Of a stretch of DNA of 64,000 nucleotides, positions 34,567-43,767 are shown one piece after another. This stretch comes from Polyangium spumosum. GTDB lineage: Bacteria; Myxococcota_A; Polyangia; Polyangiales; Polyangiaceae. The notes beneath the pieces were generated by a model. That model was not told where the DNA came from. It made no database searches and saw only the letters and a program-made list of their open reading frames with translations. Numbering within the stretch: the first letter of the stretch is position 1; the number at the start of each line of letters is the position of its first letter. The position numbers and the translations under genes are program-made. The DNA lies in contig NZ_WJIE01000007.1 in assembly GCF_009649845.1 (NCBI RefSeq), positions 496,001 through 560,000 on the forward strand, given 5' to 3'.

Positions 34567-35955
34567 CTACGTGTGTCTCCTCGGAGGGGACAAGGCCGCG
34601 GCCCGGCGCGGCGAGCCGCGGTCCTCGGGCAGGCTTCGAATGGCGAACGACAGCCCGTCCCGCAGCGTCGCCAGCGTACGCACCTGCGACAGATCGAGGC
34701 CGAGCGAGACCATGGTCTGCGCGACGTTCGGGCGAATCCCCGTGATGATCCCCTCCGCGCCGAGCAGGCGCACGGCGCTGATGATATTCAGCATGTGCCC
34801 CGCCGTCGCCGTGTCGACGACGTCGACGCCCGTCAAATCGAGGATCGCGAAGCGCGCCTGCGTGCGCGAGACCTGGGCGAGCAGATCGTCCGTGACGCGG
34901 GCGGCGCGCTTGCTATCGACGACGCCCACCATCGGGAGCGTGAGGACGTGGTCCCAGACCTGGATCACCGGCGTCTCCAGGTTGAAGATGACCTCCTGCT
35001 GCCGTTGAATGACCGCGAGCTTCGCCTCGAGCTCGAGCTTGGCCTGGTGCGCCTCGGTGACGTTCAGGCTCATGCCGATGACGCCCGAGACCATGCCGTC
35101 GCTCGTCACCGGAATGGCCCAATGCTCCCAGCAGACCCCGTGCGAGCAGCTACGCTCGTGCCCCGCGACGCCCGCGAGCGCGCGGCTCAGGAACGCGTCG
35201 TCGCCGTAGACCTCGCGGGATTTCTTCCCGACGAGCGCGCCCCGCGAGAGGCCCGCCGATTCGGCGCCGCGGCCGTCGTGGAACGTGAACGTGGACTGCG
35301 CATCCATCTCCCAGACCACGATGTCGAGGTGATCGAGCAGGCATTTCAGGATCCGCGCCATGCGGCCCCGCTCCTGCTCGGCGGCGAGCCGCTCCTGCTC
35401 GGCGCGTAGCCTCCGCTCGCGCTCGGCCTCGTACCGCCTCCGCTCGCCCAGATCGCGGCAGACGACCACCGCGCCGAAGACCTTGCCCTCGGCGTCACGA
35501 ATCACGCGCGCCGAGCACTCGACGTGTTTGCCCGCCGGCAGCGCCTCGCTCCGCACGAAGAGCTCGACGCCGTCGACCGCCTCGCCCCGGAGGGCGCGAT
35601 TGGCGGGCAGCTCCTCGAGCGGCACGTGGTTCACGCCGTCCAGATAAAAAATGCCGTGTCGCCTCGATATATCCTCGACGGCGACCTCGCTCGACGGCTC
35701 GCCGAAGATCAACGTCGCGGCGACGTTGAGGTACAAGGGTCGGCCCTCGTGGTCGCAGATCACCACGCCGTCGGCCAGGCTCTGGATCGCGGCCCGGAGG
35801 AGCCGCGCCTCGCTGTCCGGGCTCGAGGCGGCCGGCTCGCGGCGGCGGCCATTGCCATTCGTCCCGGTGGGCGCTCCGGAGGCGAGCCGAGCTTCGAGCT
35901 CGGCGACCCGCGCGCGTAACACCGCACACTCCTGCTCGTAGGCGATCAATGACAC
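34567..35955 (-). CDS. PAS-PAS-STAS RsbR-like regulator (tandem paralogue)
   Basis: About 462 residues from the GTG at 35955, which has GGAGGA five bases upstream; the ATG at 36003 would add 16 unconserved residues. It matches the neighbour at 33029-34396 from end to end: coiled coil, PAS (LADGVVICDHEGRPLYLN), PAS (LDIVVWEMDAQSTFTFHD) and STAS. In the STAS linker about 45 residues are identical (VIQRQQEVIFNLETPVIQVW and onward). The PAS domains differ more, which suggests different signals feeding the same output. The C-terminus is Pro/Arg-rich. The gap of 170 bases to the downstream copy may hold a separate promoter. Confidence 0.87.
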   Translation of the reverse strand: MSLIAYEQECAVLRARVAELEARLASGAPTGTNGNGRRREPAASSPDSEARLLRAAIQSLADGVVICDHEGRPLYLNVAATLIFGEPSSEVAVEDISRRHGIFYLDGVNHVPLEELPANRALRGEAVDGVELFVRSEALPAGKHVECSARVIRDAEGKVFGAVVVCRDLGERRRYEAERERRLRAEQERLAAEQERGRMARILKCLLDHLDIVVWEMDAQSTFTFHDGRGAESAGLSRGALVGKKSREVYGDDAFLSRALAGVAGHERSCSHGVCWEHWAIPVTSDGMVSGVIGMSLNVTEAHQAKLELEAKLAVIQRQQEVIFNLETPVIQVWDHVLTLPMVGVVDSKRAARVTDDLLAQVSRTQARFAILDLTGVDVVDTATAGHMLNIISAVRLLGAEGIITGIRPNVAQTMVSLGLDLSQVRTLATLRDGLSFAIRSLPEDRGSPRRAAALSPPRRHT

Positions 35956-36212
35956 GTGCTCCTCCCCCCGCTCGGGCCGGCATGGAAGCGTTCGTGGACG
36001 CAATGGATGACCGTACCCGAGGCCGTCGACTCGTCAACGGATTGACGTGCCAAGCACGGATTCGTCGGAATGCCGTGTGTCGCTCCACCGACACGACTTC
36101 AACCCATACGCGTTGGCGACAGCACAGTTCGACCCGGCCTCCGGGTGAGAATCGTCACGTCTGGCATCGATGGGCTTGGACGCGGGCCTCGGTTTCGGGC
36201 AAAAGCACCGCC

Positions 36213-38669
36213 ATGTCCGTACCGGTACTGCCGAAACGCGCGCGTGTCGTCGTCGTCGGCGGCGGGGTCATCGGTTGCTCCGTCGCTTACCATCTCGCTC
36301 ACATGGGCTGGAAGGACGTGGTCCTCCTCGAGCGGGACCGCCTCACTTCGGGGACGACCTGGCACGCCGCCGGGCTCATCGTCACGTTCGGCTCGACGTC
36401 GGAGACGTCGACCGAGATGCGCAAGTACACGCGGGACCTGTACACGCGCCTCGAGGCGGAGACGGGCCTCGGCACCGGGTTCAAGCCGGTCGGGTTCATC
36501 GAGGTCGCGGCGGATCCGGACCGGCTCGAGGAGTACCGGCGCGTCTCGGCGTTCAACCGCCACTGCGGCGTCGACGTGCACGAGATCTCGCCCTCCGAGG
36601 TGAAGGAGCTCTTCCCGCTCGCGCGGACCGACGACCTCCTCGCTGGCTTCTACGTGAAGGAAGACGGCCAGGCGAACCCGGTCGACATCACGATGGCGCT
36701 CGCGAAGGGCGCGAAGATGCAGGGCGCGACGATCCTCGAGAACGTGCCCTGCACGGGCGTCCTCACGAAGCGCGGCGCGGTCGCGGGCGTCCGGACGCCG
36801 TTCGGGGACATCGAGGCCGAGTACGTGGTGAACTGCGCGGGCATGTGGGCGCGGCAGCTCGGCGCGAGATCGGGCGTCAACATCCCGCTGCAATCGGCCG
36901 AGCATTATTACCTCATCACGGCGAAGATCCCCGATCTGCCGAAGGCGATGCCCGTGCTCGAGGATCCGGGCTCGTACGGTTATTATCGCGAGGAGGTCGG
37001 CGGCCTGATGGTGGGCCTCTTCGAGCCCGTCTGCGCGCCGTGGAAAATCGAGGGCGTGCCGGACGATTTCTCCTTCGGCGAGATCACGCCGGACTGGGAT
37101 CGCATGGGCCCGTACGTCGAGAAGGCGATGCGGCGCGTGCCGGTGACGCTCGAGGTCGGCGTTCGCAAGTTCTTCTGCGGCCCCGAGAGCTTCACGCCCG
37201 ACCTCGCGCCCGTGGTCGGCGAGGCGCCGGAGGTGAAGAACTACTTCGTGGCCGCGGGCATGAACTCGATCGGCATTCTCACGGGCGGCGGCCTCGGCCG
37301 CGTGCTCGCGCACTGGATCATCAACGGGCGGCCCGACGTGGACGTCACGGGGATGAACATCGACCGGCTGCACACGTACCAGGCGAACCCCGAATACCGC
37401 AGGACACGCACCGTCGAGTCGCTCGGGATGGTGTACCAGTGCCATTACCCGACGCGCTCGATGCAGACGGCGCGCGGCGCGAAGACCGCGGCCATTCACG
37501 ACAGGCTCGCGGCCGCGGGCGCTCATTTCAAGGACGTGAGCGGCTGGGAGGGCGCGGACTGGTACGCGCCGCCGGGCGTGGCGCCCAAGGTGGAGCGCCT
37601 GTCCTGGGGCCGTCAGAACTGGTTCCCGTACTGGGAAGCCGAGCACAAAGCCTGCCGCGAAGGCGTGATCCTCATGGACATGTCGTTCATGGCGAAGTTC
37701 CTGGTGCAGGGCCGGGACGCGGGGAAGCTGCTCGATCACATCTCGGCGAACCGCGTCGACGGCGCGCCGGGCGTGATCACGTACACGCAATGGCTGAACG
37801 AGGGCGGCACGATCGAGGCGGACCTGACGGTCACGAAGCTCGACGACGAGCGCTACTGGGTCGTCGCCTCGGACACGGCGCACCGCCACGTGCTCACGTG
37901 GATGCGGCGGCATACGCGGGACGACATGCACGCGTTCGTCACGGACGTCACCTCGGGTCACGCGCAGATCAACATCCAGGGGCCGCGGTCGCGCGAGCTC
38001 ATGCAGCTCGTGACGAGCGAGGACATGTCGAACGAGGCCTTCCCGTTCCGCGCCGCGCGGGAGATCGACATCGGCTTCGCCCGCGCGCTCTGCGTCCGCA
38101 TCACCTACCTCGGCGAGCTCGGCTACGAGCTCTACATCCCCACGGAGCAGGCCACGCACGTCTACGATCGCCTCGTCGAGGCGGGAAAACGCGTCGATTT
38201 GAAGCACGCCGGCCTCAAGGCGCTGGCGAGCCTGCGCATGGAGAAGGGCTACCGCGATTACGGTCACGACATCGACAACACCGATTCGGTGCTGGAGGCG
38301 GGGCTCGGCTTCGCGGTGGACCTGAAGAAGCCGAGCTTCCTCGGCCGCGAGGCGGTGCTCGCGAAGAAGGCGCAGGGGCCCTTGAAGCGCAGGATCGTGC
38401 AGGTCCTCGTGAAGGATCCGGAGCCCTTGATGTTCCACGCGGAGATCGTGCGTCGCAATGGCAAGCCCGTCGGGTACGTGCGCGCGGCGTCGTACGGCCA
38501 CACGCTGGGCGGGGCCGTGGGCCTCGCCATGGTGGAGGCCGGCGAGCCGATCGACACGAGCTGGCTGGAGAAGGGGACGTGGGAGGTGGAGATCGCCGGC
38601 AAGGTGGTTCCGGCGATCGCCTCGATCAGGCCGCTCTACGATCCCGAGGCGAAACGCGTGAAGGCGTAG
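36213..38669 (+). CDS. FAD-dependent dimethylglycine/sarcosine dehydrogenase-like protein
   Basis: An 818-residue protein; the ATG at 36213 begins the conserved part. The FAD Rossmann motif VVVGGGVIGCSVAYHL has GxGxxG at 16-21. TSGTTWHAAGL follows at about 45; in dimethylglycine dehydrogenase the His of TWHAAG carries covalent FAD, so His51 may do so here. FFCGPESFTPDLAPVVGE and YFVAAGMNSIGILTGGGLG complete the oxidase domain. From residue 440 a GcvT-type folate-binding domain follows (SFMAKFLVQGRDAGKLLDHI, INIQGPRSRELM, LGELGYELYIP, then a C-terminal barrel). It should demethylate N-methylated glycines, passing the C1 unit to tetrahydrofolate. Confidence 0.92.
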   Translation: MSVPVLPKRARVVVVGGGVIGCSVAYHLAHMGWKDVVLLERDRLTSGTTWHAAGLIVTFGSTSETSTEMRKYTRDLYTRLEAETGLGTGFKPVGFIEVAADPDRLEEYRRVSAFNRHCGVDVHEISPSEVKELFPLARTDDLLAGFYVKEDGQANPVDITMALAKGAKMQGATILENVPCTGVLTKRGAVAGVRTPFGDIEAEYVVNCAGMWARQLGARSGVNIPLQSAEHYYLITAKIPDLPKAMPVLEDPGSYGYYREEVGGLMVGLFEPVCAPWKIEGVPDDFSFGEITPDWDRMGPYVEKAMRRVPVTLEVGVRKFFCGPESFTPDLAPVVGEAPEVKNYFVAAGMNSIGILTGGGLGRVLAHWIINGRPDVDVTGMNIDRLHTYQANPEYRRTRTVESLGMVYQCHYPTRSMQTARGAKTAAIHDRLAAAGAHFKDVSGWEGADWYAPPGVAPKVERLSWGRQNWFPYWEAEHKACREGVILMDMSFMAKFLVQGRDAGKLLDHISANRVDGAPGVITYTQWLNEGGTIEADLTVTKLDDERYWVVASDTAHRHVLTWMRRHTRDDMHAFVTDVTSGHAQINIQGPRSRELMQLVTSEDMSNEAFPFRAAREIDIGFARALCVRITYLGELGYELYIPTEQATHVYDRLVEAGKRVDLKHAGLKALASLRMEKGYRDYGHDIDNTDSVLEAGLGFAVDLKKPSFLGREAVLAKKAQGPLKRRIVQVLVKDPEPLMFHAEIVRRNGKPVGYVRAASYGHTLGGAVGLAMVEAGEPIDTSWLEKGTWEVEIAGKVVPAIASIRPLYDPEAKRVKA

Positions 38670-38719
38670 GCCTCGTCAGGGCCCGCGGCGCACGTGTATC
38701 GCCACGCGAGAAGGCATCC

Positions 38720-39040
38720 ATGACCGACGACGAAGCCCCCCCGCCGTCCGAGTTCCTGCTGTACCAGACCGAGGACGGCCGCACGCGGATCCAGTGCCGG
38801 CTGGAGGAGGAGACGATCTGGCTGACGCAGCTACAGCTTGCAGAGCTCTTCCAGACCACCGTCGCCAACATCAACATGCACCTCAAGGCCATCTACGCCG
38901 AGGGGGAGCTGACAGAGGCGGCAACGATTAAGCCGTACTTAATAGTTCGAACCGAGGGGACACGACAGGTCTCTCGTGAGGTGATGCACTACAGCCTGCC
39001 CGCCATCCTCGCCGTCGGTTACCGCGTCCGCAGCCATCGC
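38720..39040 (+). pseudogene. Truncated RhuM-family (virulence protein) fragment
   Basis: From the ATG at 38720, about 107 residues match the N-terminal half of RhuM/DUF-type 'virulence' proteins: SEFLLYQTEDGRTRIQCRLE, EETIWLTQLQLAELFQTT, NINMHLKAIYAEGEL and SLPAILAVGYRVRSHR. The intact family continues right after VRSHR with a GTQFR.WA block, but here the sequence turns into the complement of the kinase gene end (from 39064). The frame stays open to 39277 only by chance. Codons such as tta, ata and att in PYLIVRTE are unusual for this genome. It looks like a horizontally acquired gene cut off by a rearrangement. Confidence 0.75.
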
Positions 39041-39063
39041 CATGACGAAGCCGCCACCGCGCC

Positions 39064-42000
39064 TCACTCCGCCGCCTCCTCCAGCACCCGCTCCGCCTCC
39101 CGGAGCGCTGCTGCCCTCTCCCGCGTGAGCAGCGGATTCTCCCGCAGCGCTGCTTCGAGTGACGCCTTCGCCTCGCGCGCGGCCTGCGCCCGCGTCCGCG
39201 AGCCTCCCGCGGCGGCGCGGGCTCGCGTGAGCAGGAGCGCGCCCTTCGACGCGAGCGCCGTCGCCATCTTCGGGTGAATGGCGAGCGCCTTGTCGGCCAT
39301 CACGAGCCCCGCGGCGACGTCCTCGTCCGCGGGGCGCTTCCGCCCGGCGAGCCAGCCGGCGCGTAATTCGTGGACCTCGGCCAGCGATTGATACACGTGT
39401 GGATTCGCGCGCTCCTTGTCGAGCACACGCGTGAGCGGGGCGGAGGCCGCCTCGAACATCGCGGCATCGGCCTTCCCTTTCGCGAGCGCAAAACGCAGGG
39501 CGAGGAGCTCGGCGCGCGCCTGGTCGACCCTGTAGTCCACGTCCCACGGCGACGCCTCCGCGCTGCTCCGGAAAAACGACCGCGCCGCCTCGATCGCCGC
39601 CGTCGGGTCGTCCCCTCGGCGCAGCAGGTGGAGCCCCCGCGTCATCGCGAGCAAACCTCGGATCTCGTCGTTCGTCGAGGAGGGCGCGTGTTTCTCCTTT
39701 TCGCGGAGGAAGTCCTCCGCGCGCTCCAGGGAGCCGCTCGGATCCTCTCCCGCGTCGCAGGCGTGCGAGGCCTCGAGCCAGAGCGCCCAGGCCGAGATGT
39801 GCGCCGCGTCCAGGGCATTGGACGCCTTGACGACGGCGACCGCCTCGAGCGCGCTCGTGACGGAGGCGGCCGGCGAGAGACCCCTCTCCACGAGGTATTG
39901 CCCTTGTCGAAAATGGGCGTACGCCTTGTAGATGGCCGGATACGTGAAGCTCGGGTTCTGCGCGATGGCTTGATCGCAGCGTGAGACCGCGCGCTCGACC
40001 GAAGGGGTCGGATCGACGCCTCGCCAGGTCTCGCTCCGGGCGCGCTCCAGGTACGACGCGCAGACCTCGTTGTACGGCCAGAGGAAGCCGGGATCGAGCC
40101 GGATCGCCTCCTCGTACGCGGCGATGGCGCGGTCGCCCACGGCCCGCGCATCGAGCCCCCGGTTCATGTGATGCATGAGCTCCATCCGATACGCGGCGCC
40201 GACCAGGAAAAACGCCATCGCGTCGTCCGCGCGGAGGCGCGCCGCCTCCTCCGCCCGCTCGATGGCGGCCAGGAGGATCGGCTCCGCGTCCTGCCCCCCG
40301 GGGGCGTTCACCATTCGCCACGCAAATGCGTTGTGCGCGAACGCCATCGTCCGGCGCGCCGAGCCCCGCTGCGGATCCGCCACGAGCGCCTTTCCGCAGG
40401 CGCTCGTTGCTCTCTCGAAGCTCGGGCGCAACTGCTCGGGCCTCGCGTCCGACGCGATGACGACCTGGGTCCAGAGCTCGCATTCCGCCTCGTGCACGGC
40501 CGGATCACTACGCGCGATGGAAGCGGCCTCCGCGTAGGCGGCGGCGGCCGGCTCGAAGGCGCGCATCATTTTTTCGTGGTCGAACGCGGCGTCCCGCCCG
40601 AAGCGCTTTCCTTCGGCGAAATGGGCGTCTCCTTCGAGCTTCTTCGCCTCGTGGAGCCACGGGGCCCGCGCGAACGCCTCCCGCGCCTTCTCCCGCGCGG
40701 CGTCGGTTCGCCCCTCCTGCAGCGCGATGAGCCCCTCCACGTAGGCCGGCGACGAGAGCCTGGCGCCGAGCGCCGCGCGCAGGTGGGCGAGCGCGGGCGC
40801 CTTGTATTCGGCGTCGAGCGCCTCGATCCTCGCCTTCTTGCGCGCCTCGTCCTGGATACGCTTCGTCTCGTCGAGCGCCCCTCGATAAAGCTCCACGAGG
40901 GCGAGCCCCATCGCATACCGGCTCTCCGGCGTCGCGTACCCGGCCGCCTCGGCCCGGCGCAGGTGGGCGAGCGCCTGCGCGGGCTCGTGGAGCGCGAGGT
41001 ACCCCCGCCCGAGCGCGTAATGCCCCGGCCCCTCCCCGGCCCGCCCGAGCGTGGCCATCCGCGCCTCGATGTCCCGCAATTGCTCCCGCACGAGGCTCCG
41101 CTCCCGCTCGATGTCGTGCAGCGGGAGGCCGTAGGCCCGCGAGAGGAAGACCTCCATCTCCTTCACGTCCTCGCCGAGCTCGCGCGAAATCGCCGCCTGC
41201 TCGGCCAGGGCCTGCCGCTCCCGGATCCAGAGCGACCCGAACACCACGACGGCCACGAGGAGCGAGAGCGCGACCGCCACGCGCAGCTTGTGCCGCCGCG
41301 CGGCCTTGTAAAGGACGTAACCGAGCGACGCCCGGCGCGCCATCACGGGGACACCGTCGAGGAACCGCCCGAGGTCCTCGCCGAGGGCGAGGGCCGACTC
41401 GTACCGCCGCCCCTGCTCCTTTTCGAGGCATTTCATCACGATGGCCTCGAGGTCCTCCGGCACGTCGGGCCGGACCTTCCGCAGCGGCGCCGGCTCCTCG
41501 GTGAGGAGCTTTCGCAGGACCACGAGCGCGTGGGCCCCCTCGAAGGGGGGGCGACCCGCGAGCAGGTCGTACAGCGTCGCGCCGAGCGAATACACGTCGC
41601 TCCGCCGGTCGAGCCTCTCGACGTCCCCGTTCGCCTGCTCGGGCGCCATGTACGCGGGTGTCCCGGCGAACGACGACGTCACCTGGGTCGAGGTGCCGAT
41701 CTCGCGGGCGATGCCGAAATCCATGATGTACGGCTTGTGCGCGCCGTCCTCGCCCTCCTCGACCATGATGTTGGCGGGCTTCACGTCGCGGTGGATGATC
41801 CCGAGCCGGTGCGCCTCGTGCAGCGCCAGGGCCACCTGCTTCACGACGCGCACCTTCTGCTCGCGTGTCATTCGCTCGGCGGCGACGTCGAGTGGCTCAC
41901 CCGCGATGTATTGCATCACGATATAGGGGCGCTCGCCGTCGGCCCCGACCTCGTGCACCTTGCACACGTGCTCGTGCTCGATCCGCGCCTGCGCCCGCGC

Positions 42001-42246
42001 CTCGCGCAGCAGCGTCCGGTTCGTCTCCGCGTCGGCCTGGTGCAAGAATTTGATGGCGACATCCCGGCCGAGGTGCCGATCCTTGGCGCGGTAGACCGAG
42101 CCCATCCCCCCGGCGCCCAGGAAGGCGAGCTCGTCGAAGCGTGAGATCAACGCCTGCGGGAGGCTCGGCGGCCCCGAGGGCGTGCTCCGGCGCGGGGCGT
42201 CCTGATCCAGTGTCGTTGTTGAAGTCACAGGGGCAACAGAACGCAC
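39064..42246 (-). CDS. Membrane Ser/Thr protein kinase with long C-terminal TPR-like region
   Basis: About 1060 residues from the GTG at 42246, which follows AAGGTGA. Kinase domain: Gly-loop LGAGGMGSVY (43-52), Lys66 in VAIK, catalytic HRD at 152-154 with KPAN, DFG at 176-178, and APEQ at 201-204. All residues needed for activity are present. A single membrane helix lies at about 321-340 (LRVAVALSLLVAVVVFGSLW). The 700-residue C-terminal part is helical, with repeats such as HYALGRGYLALHEPAQALAHL and AIAAYEEAIRLDPGFLW, and probably binds ligand or partner proteins. It is divergent from the lipoprotein at 42361 and paralogous to the kinase at 48016-51264. Confidence 0.9.
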   Translation of the reverse strand: MRSVAPVTSTTTLDQDAPRRSTPSGPPSLPQALISRFDELAFLGAGGMGSVYRAKDRHLGRDVAIKFLHQADAETNRTLLREARAQARIEHEHVCKVHEVGADGERPYIVMQYIAGEPLDVAAERMTREQKVRVVKQVALALHEAHRLGIIHRDVKPANIMVEEGEDGAHKPYIMDFGIAREIGTSTQVTSSFAGTPAYMAPEQANGDVERLDRRSDVYSLGATLYDLLAGRPPFEGAHALVVLRKLLTEEPAPLRKVRPDVPEDLEAIVMKCLEKEQGRRYESALALGEDLGRFLDGVPVMARRASLGYVLYKAARRHKLRVAVALSLLVAVVVFGSLWIRERQALAEQAAISRELGEDVKEMEVFLSRAYGLPLHDIERERSLVREQLRDIEARMATLGRAGEGPGHYALGRGYLALHEPAQALAHLRRAEAAGYATPESRYAMGLALVELYRGALDETKRIQDEARKKARIEALDAEYKAPALAHLRAALGARLSSPAYVEGLIALQEGRTDAAREKAREAFARAPWLHEAKKLEGDAHFAEGKRFGRDAAFDHEKMMRAFEPAAAAYAEAASIARSDPAVHEAECELWTQVVIASDARPEQLRPSFERATSACGKALVADPQRGSARRTMAFAHNAFAWRMVNAPGGQDAEPILLAAIERAEEAARLRADDAMAFFLVGAAYRMELMHHMNRGLDARAVGDRAIAAYEEAIRLDPGFLWPYNEVCASYLERARSETWRGVDPTPSVERAVSRCDQAIAQNPSFTYPAIYKAYAHFRQGQYLVERGLSPAASVTSALEAVAVVKASNALDAAHISAWALWLEASHACDAGEDPSGSLERAEDFLREKEKHAPSSTNDEIRGLLAMTRGLHLLRRGDDPTAAIEAARSFFRSSAEASPWDVDYRVDQARAELLALRFALAKGKADAAMFEAASAPLTRVLDKERANPHVYQSLAEVHELRAGWLAGRKRPADEDVAAGLVMADKALAIHPKMATALASKGALLLTRARAAAGGSRTRAQAAREAKASLEAALRENPLLTRERAAALREAERVLEEAAE

Positions 42247-42301
42247 GAGATCACCTTCATAAAGCGCACGAAAGACCAGGCACCATGAGACCAAGGTCCC
42301 A

Positions 42302-42317
42302 TGGCGCTCGGTTTGCA
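42302..42317 (+). promoter_or_regulatory. Sigma-54-like -24/-12 promoter before the lipoprotein gene at 42361
   Basis: TGGCGCTCGGTTTGCA fits the sigma-54 consensus TGGCAC-N5-TTGC, with exactly the required spacing between the GG and GC pairs and the T-T-G-C-A of the -12 element complete. The transcript would start near 42328 and the ribosome site (GAGGGA) lies at about 42345, giving a short leader. Two FHA-containing enhancer-binding proteins that could drive such promoters are encoded 9-14 kb away. Assigned by eye only. Confidence 0.6.
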
Positions 42318-42360
42318 AGAAGTCTACCTTCGAGGTCACACAGTGAGGGAGATGAACTTC

Positions 42361-43194
42361 ATGTCGTTCCGGTCGCTTACGGGGGTTGTCTTGGGAGCGC
42401 TCTTCCTGGTCGCGGGCTGCGTCTCCGCGGAGGCGCCGGTGAGCGTCGAGGAGGCCGCGGATCTCGCGCCGCTGGGGGGCCCAAGCACGGGCATGGGAGG
42501 TTACAACGGCCTCTCCCCCCTCGCCTACCACGCGAACGTGAACCGACTGCTCGCGGCGCTGGGCGTCGCCGCCGCGGATCCGAACGATCCTTCGGCCGTC
42601 AGCCCCGCCCTCGTGGCGACGGGCCTGCTCGACACCACCGCCGGCCGTGACGTGTTCTCGTATGCCGCGCGTTGCGCGCTCCCGGCGGGTACGCAGCTCG
42701 CGAGCGGCGGCCGCGTCTACACGGGCGGCGGGATCCTCACGACCACCGGCGCCTGGGCCACGGCCGGCCTCTCCACCTCCCAGAAGGAGGACGCGCTCAC
42801 CTGCATGGTGACGCACCTGAACCCGTTCAGCGCCAGCGTGCCCATCTTCCTCTCGGGACCCAGCGTCGCCGGGACGCAGAGCTCCGAGCCGCAGGGCTTC
42901 GAAGTCGAGGAGGCGATCTGGCAGGTGCGGCTCGAAGGTCCGAACCAGACCCCGGCCTACTACGCCTGGCCCCGCGTGAACCTGCTCGACACGTGTGGAC
43001 TGCTCACGACCGTATCCTGGATCACCCGCATCTGTGGTTCACCTCTGAACACGTGTGGTGTGCAGGTTCGTTACGATCGCGGGAGCGCGTGTGCCGGATC
43101 GGATGGTGTCTTCTCCTGCAACGGTGCGCCTGCGATCCAGACCACGCTGGAGGAGAGCGACCTCTGCATCCTCCACGTCGACCTCAGCCTGTAG
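42361..43194 (+). CDS. Cys-rich lipoprotein, paralogue of 47176-48012
   Basis: About 277 residues from the ATG at 42361 (an ATG at 42352 adds three). The signal is VLGALFLVAGC (Cys at about 18). The mature protein has paired Cys blocks: YAARCALPAGT, LTCMVTHLNPFSASV, VEEAIWQVRL, YYAWPRVNLLDTC and SCNGAPAIQTTL. The same blocks recur in the lipoprotein at 47176-48012, so they define one family. Each gene borders a kinase-TPR gene of one paralogous pair. A role as envelope ligand or partner of the kinase is inferred from this repeated context. Confidence 0.75.
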   Translation: MSFRSLTGVVLGALFLVAGCVSAEAPVSVEEAADLAPLGGPSTGMGGYNGLSPLAYHANVNRLLAALGVAAADPNDPSAVSPALVATGLLDTTAGRDVFSYAARCALPAGTQLASGGRVYTGGGILTTTGAWATAGLSTSQKEDALTCMVTHLNPFSASVPIFLSGPSVAGTQSSEPQGFEVEEAIWQVRLEGPNQTPAYYAWPRVNLLDTCGLLTTVSWITRICGSPLNTCGVQVRYDRGSACAGSDGVFSCNGAPAIQTTLEESDLCILHVDLSL

Positions 43195-43201
43195 GTCACG
43201 C

Positions 43202-43229
43202 GCGCGCAGGCGAGAGACCTGCTGCCTGC
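43202..43229 (+). terminator. Hairpin after the lipoprotein gene
   Basis: GCGCAGGC (43202-43209) and GCCTGCGC (43222-43229) form a perfect 8-bp stem with a 12-base loop, seven bases after the stop codon of the lipoprotein gene. No T-tract follows, which is common in GC-rich genomes. It is a candidate terminator separating the gene from the 21-bp repeat array. Confidence 0.45.
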
Positions 43230-43282
43230 GCCCCTCGACGATCGCGGACGGCAGTCCTCACCCGAGCACGCTCGCCGAGCGT

Positions 43283-43660
43283 GCCTTCGGACGCCGCGAG
43301 CCTGATCACGGGCTCCGCGACCACGCCTTCGGACCCCGCGCGCACGTGCACGGACCCCGCGAGCGCGAAGACACACGCCCCGAGCATGACGACGGACCTC
43401 GCCACCACGTCCTCGAACGCCACGCGCGCGCCTTCGGACCCCACGCGTACGATCACGAACGCCACGCGCGCGATCACGGACCCCACGAGCGCGATCACGG
43501 ACACCACGAGCACGAGCACGGACCCCACGCGCGCGATCACGGACCCGACGCGCGCGCCTTCGGACCCCGCGAGCACGATCTCGGACCCCAGGAGCACGAT
43601 CACAGACCCCACGAGCACGATCACGGACCCGACGCGCGCGCCTTCGGACCCCGCGCGCGT
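43283..43660. repeat. 18-copy 21-bp tandem repeat array (intergenic)
   Basis: The gap from 43195 to 43767 is mainly an array of 18 units, each exactly 21 bases, with no indels. Most units have the form GATCACGGACC-CCACG-MGCRC or GCCTTCGGACC-CCGCG-MGCRC; the first eight are more divergent than the last ten. Because 21 is divisible by three and the units lack stops, several frames are open on both strands. They give seven-residue periodic peptides (for instance RARGVRD or ITDPTRA). None has a clear start, ribosome site or signal sequence, so I treat the array as non-coding. Confidence 0.85.
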
Positions 43661-43767
43661 GTCCTCGCGCTACCCACACGCCAAGATTGTGCTCCAGGCG
43701 GATGATGAATCCCCGCGCTTCGTCGAACGCGCATACAGGGCAAGCTCCCCTGCACAAGGAGGATCCC

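Noticed and set aside
36099-38501. 800-residue minus-strand frame
   Set aside because: It is antisense to the dimethylglycine-dehydrogenase-like gene and is Arg/His/Val-rich only.
38720-39277. Intact 185-residue RhuM-like gene
   Set aside because: The part after residue 107 is the complement of the kinase gene end and has no similarity to the family, so the gene is truncated.
43283-43660. CRISPR array
   Set aside because: Units are contiguous with no spacers and no cas genes are present.
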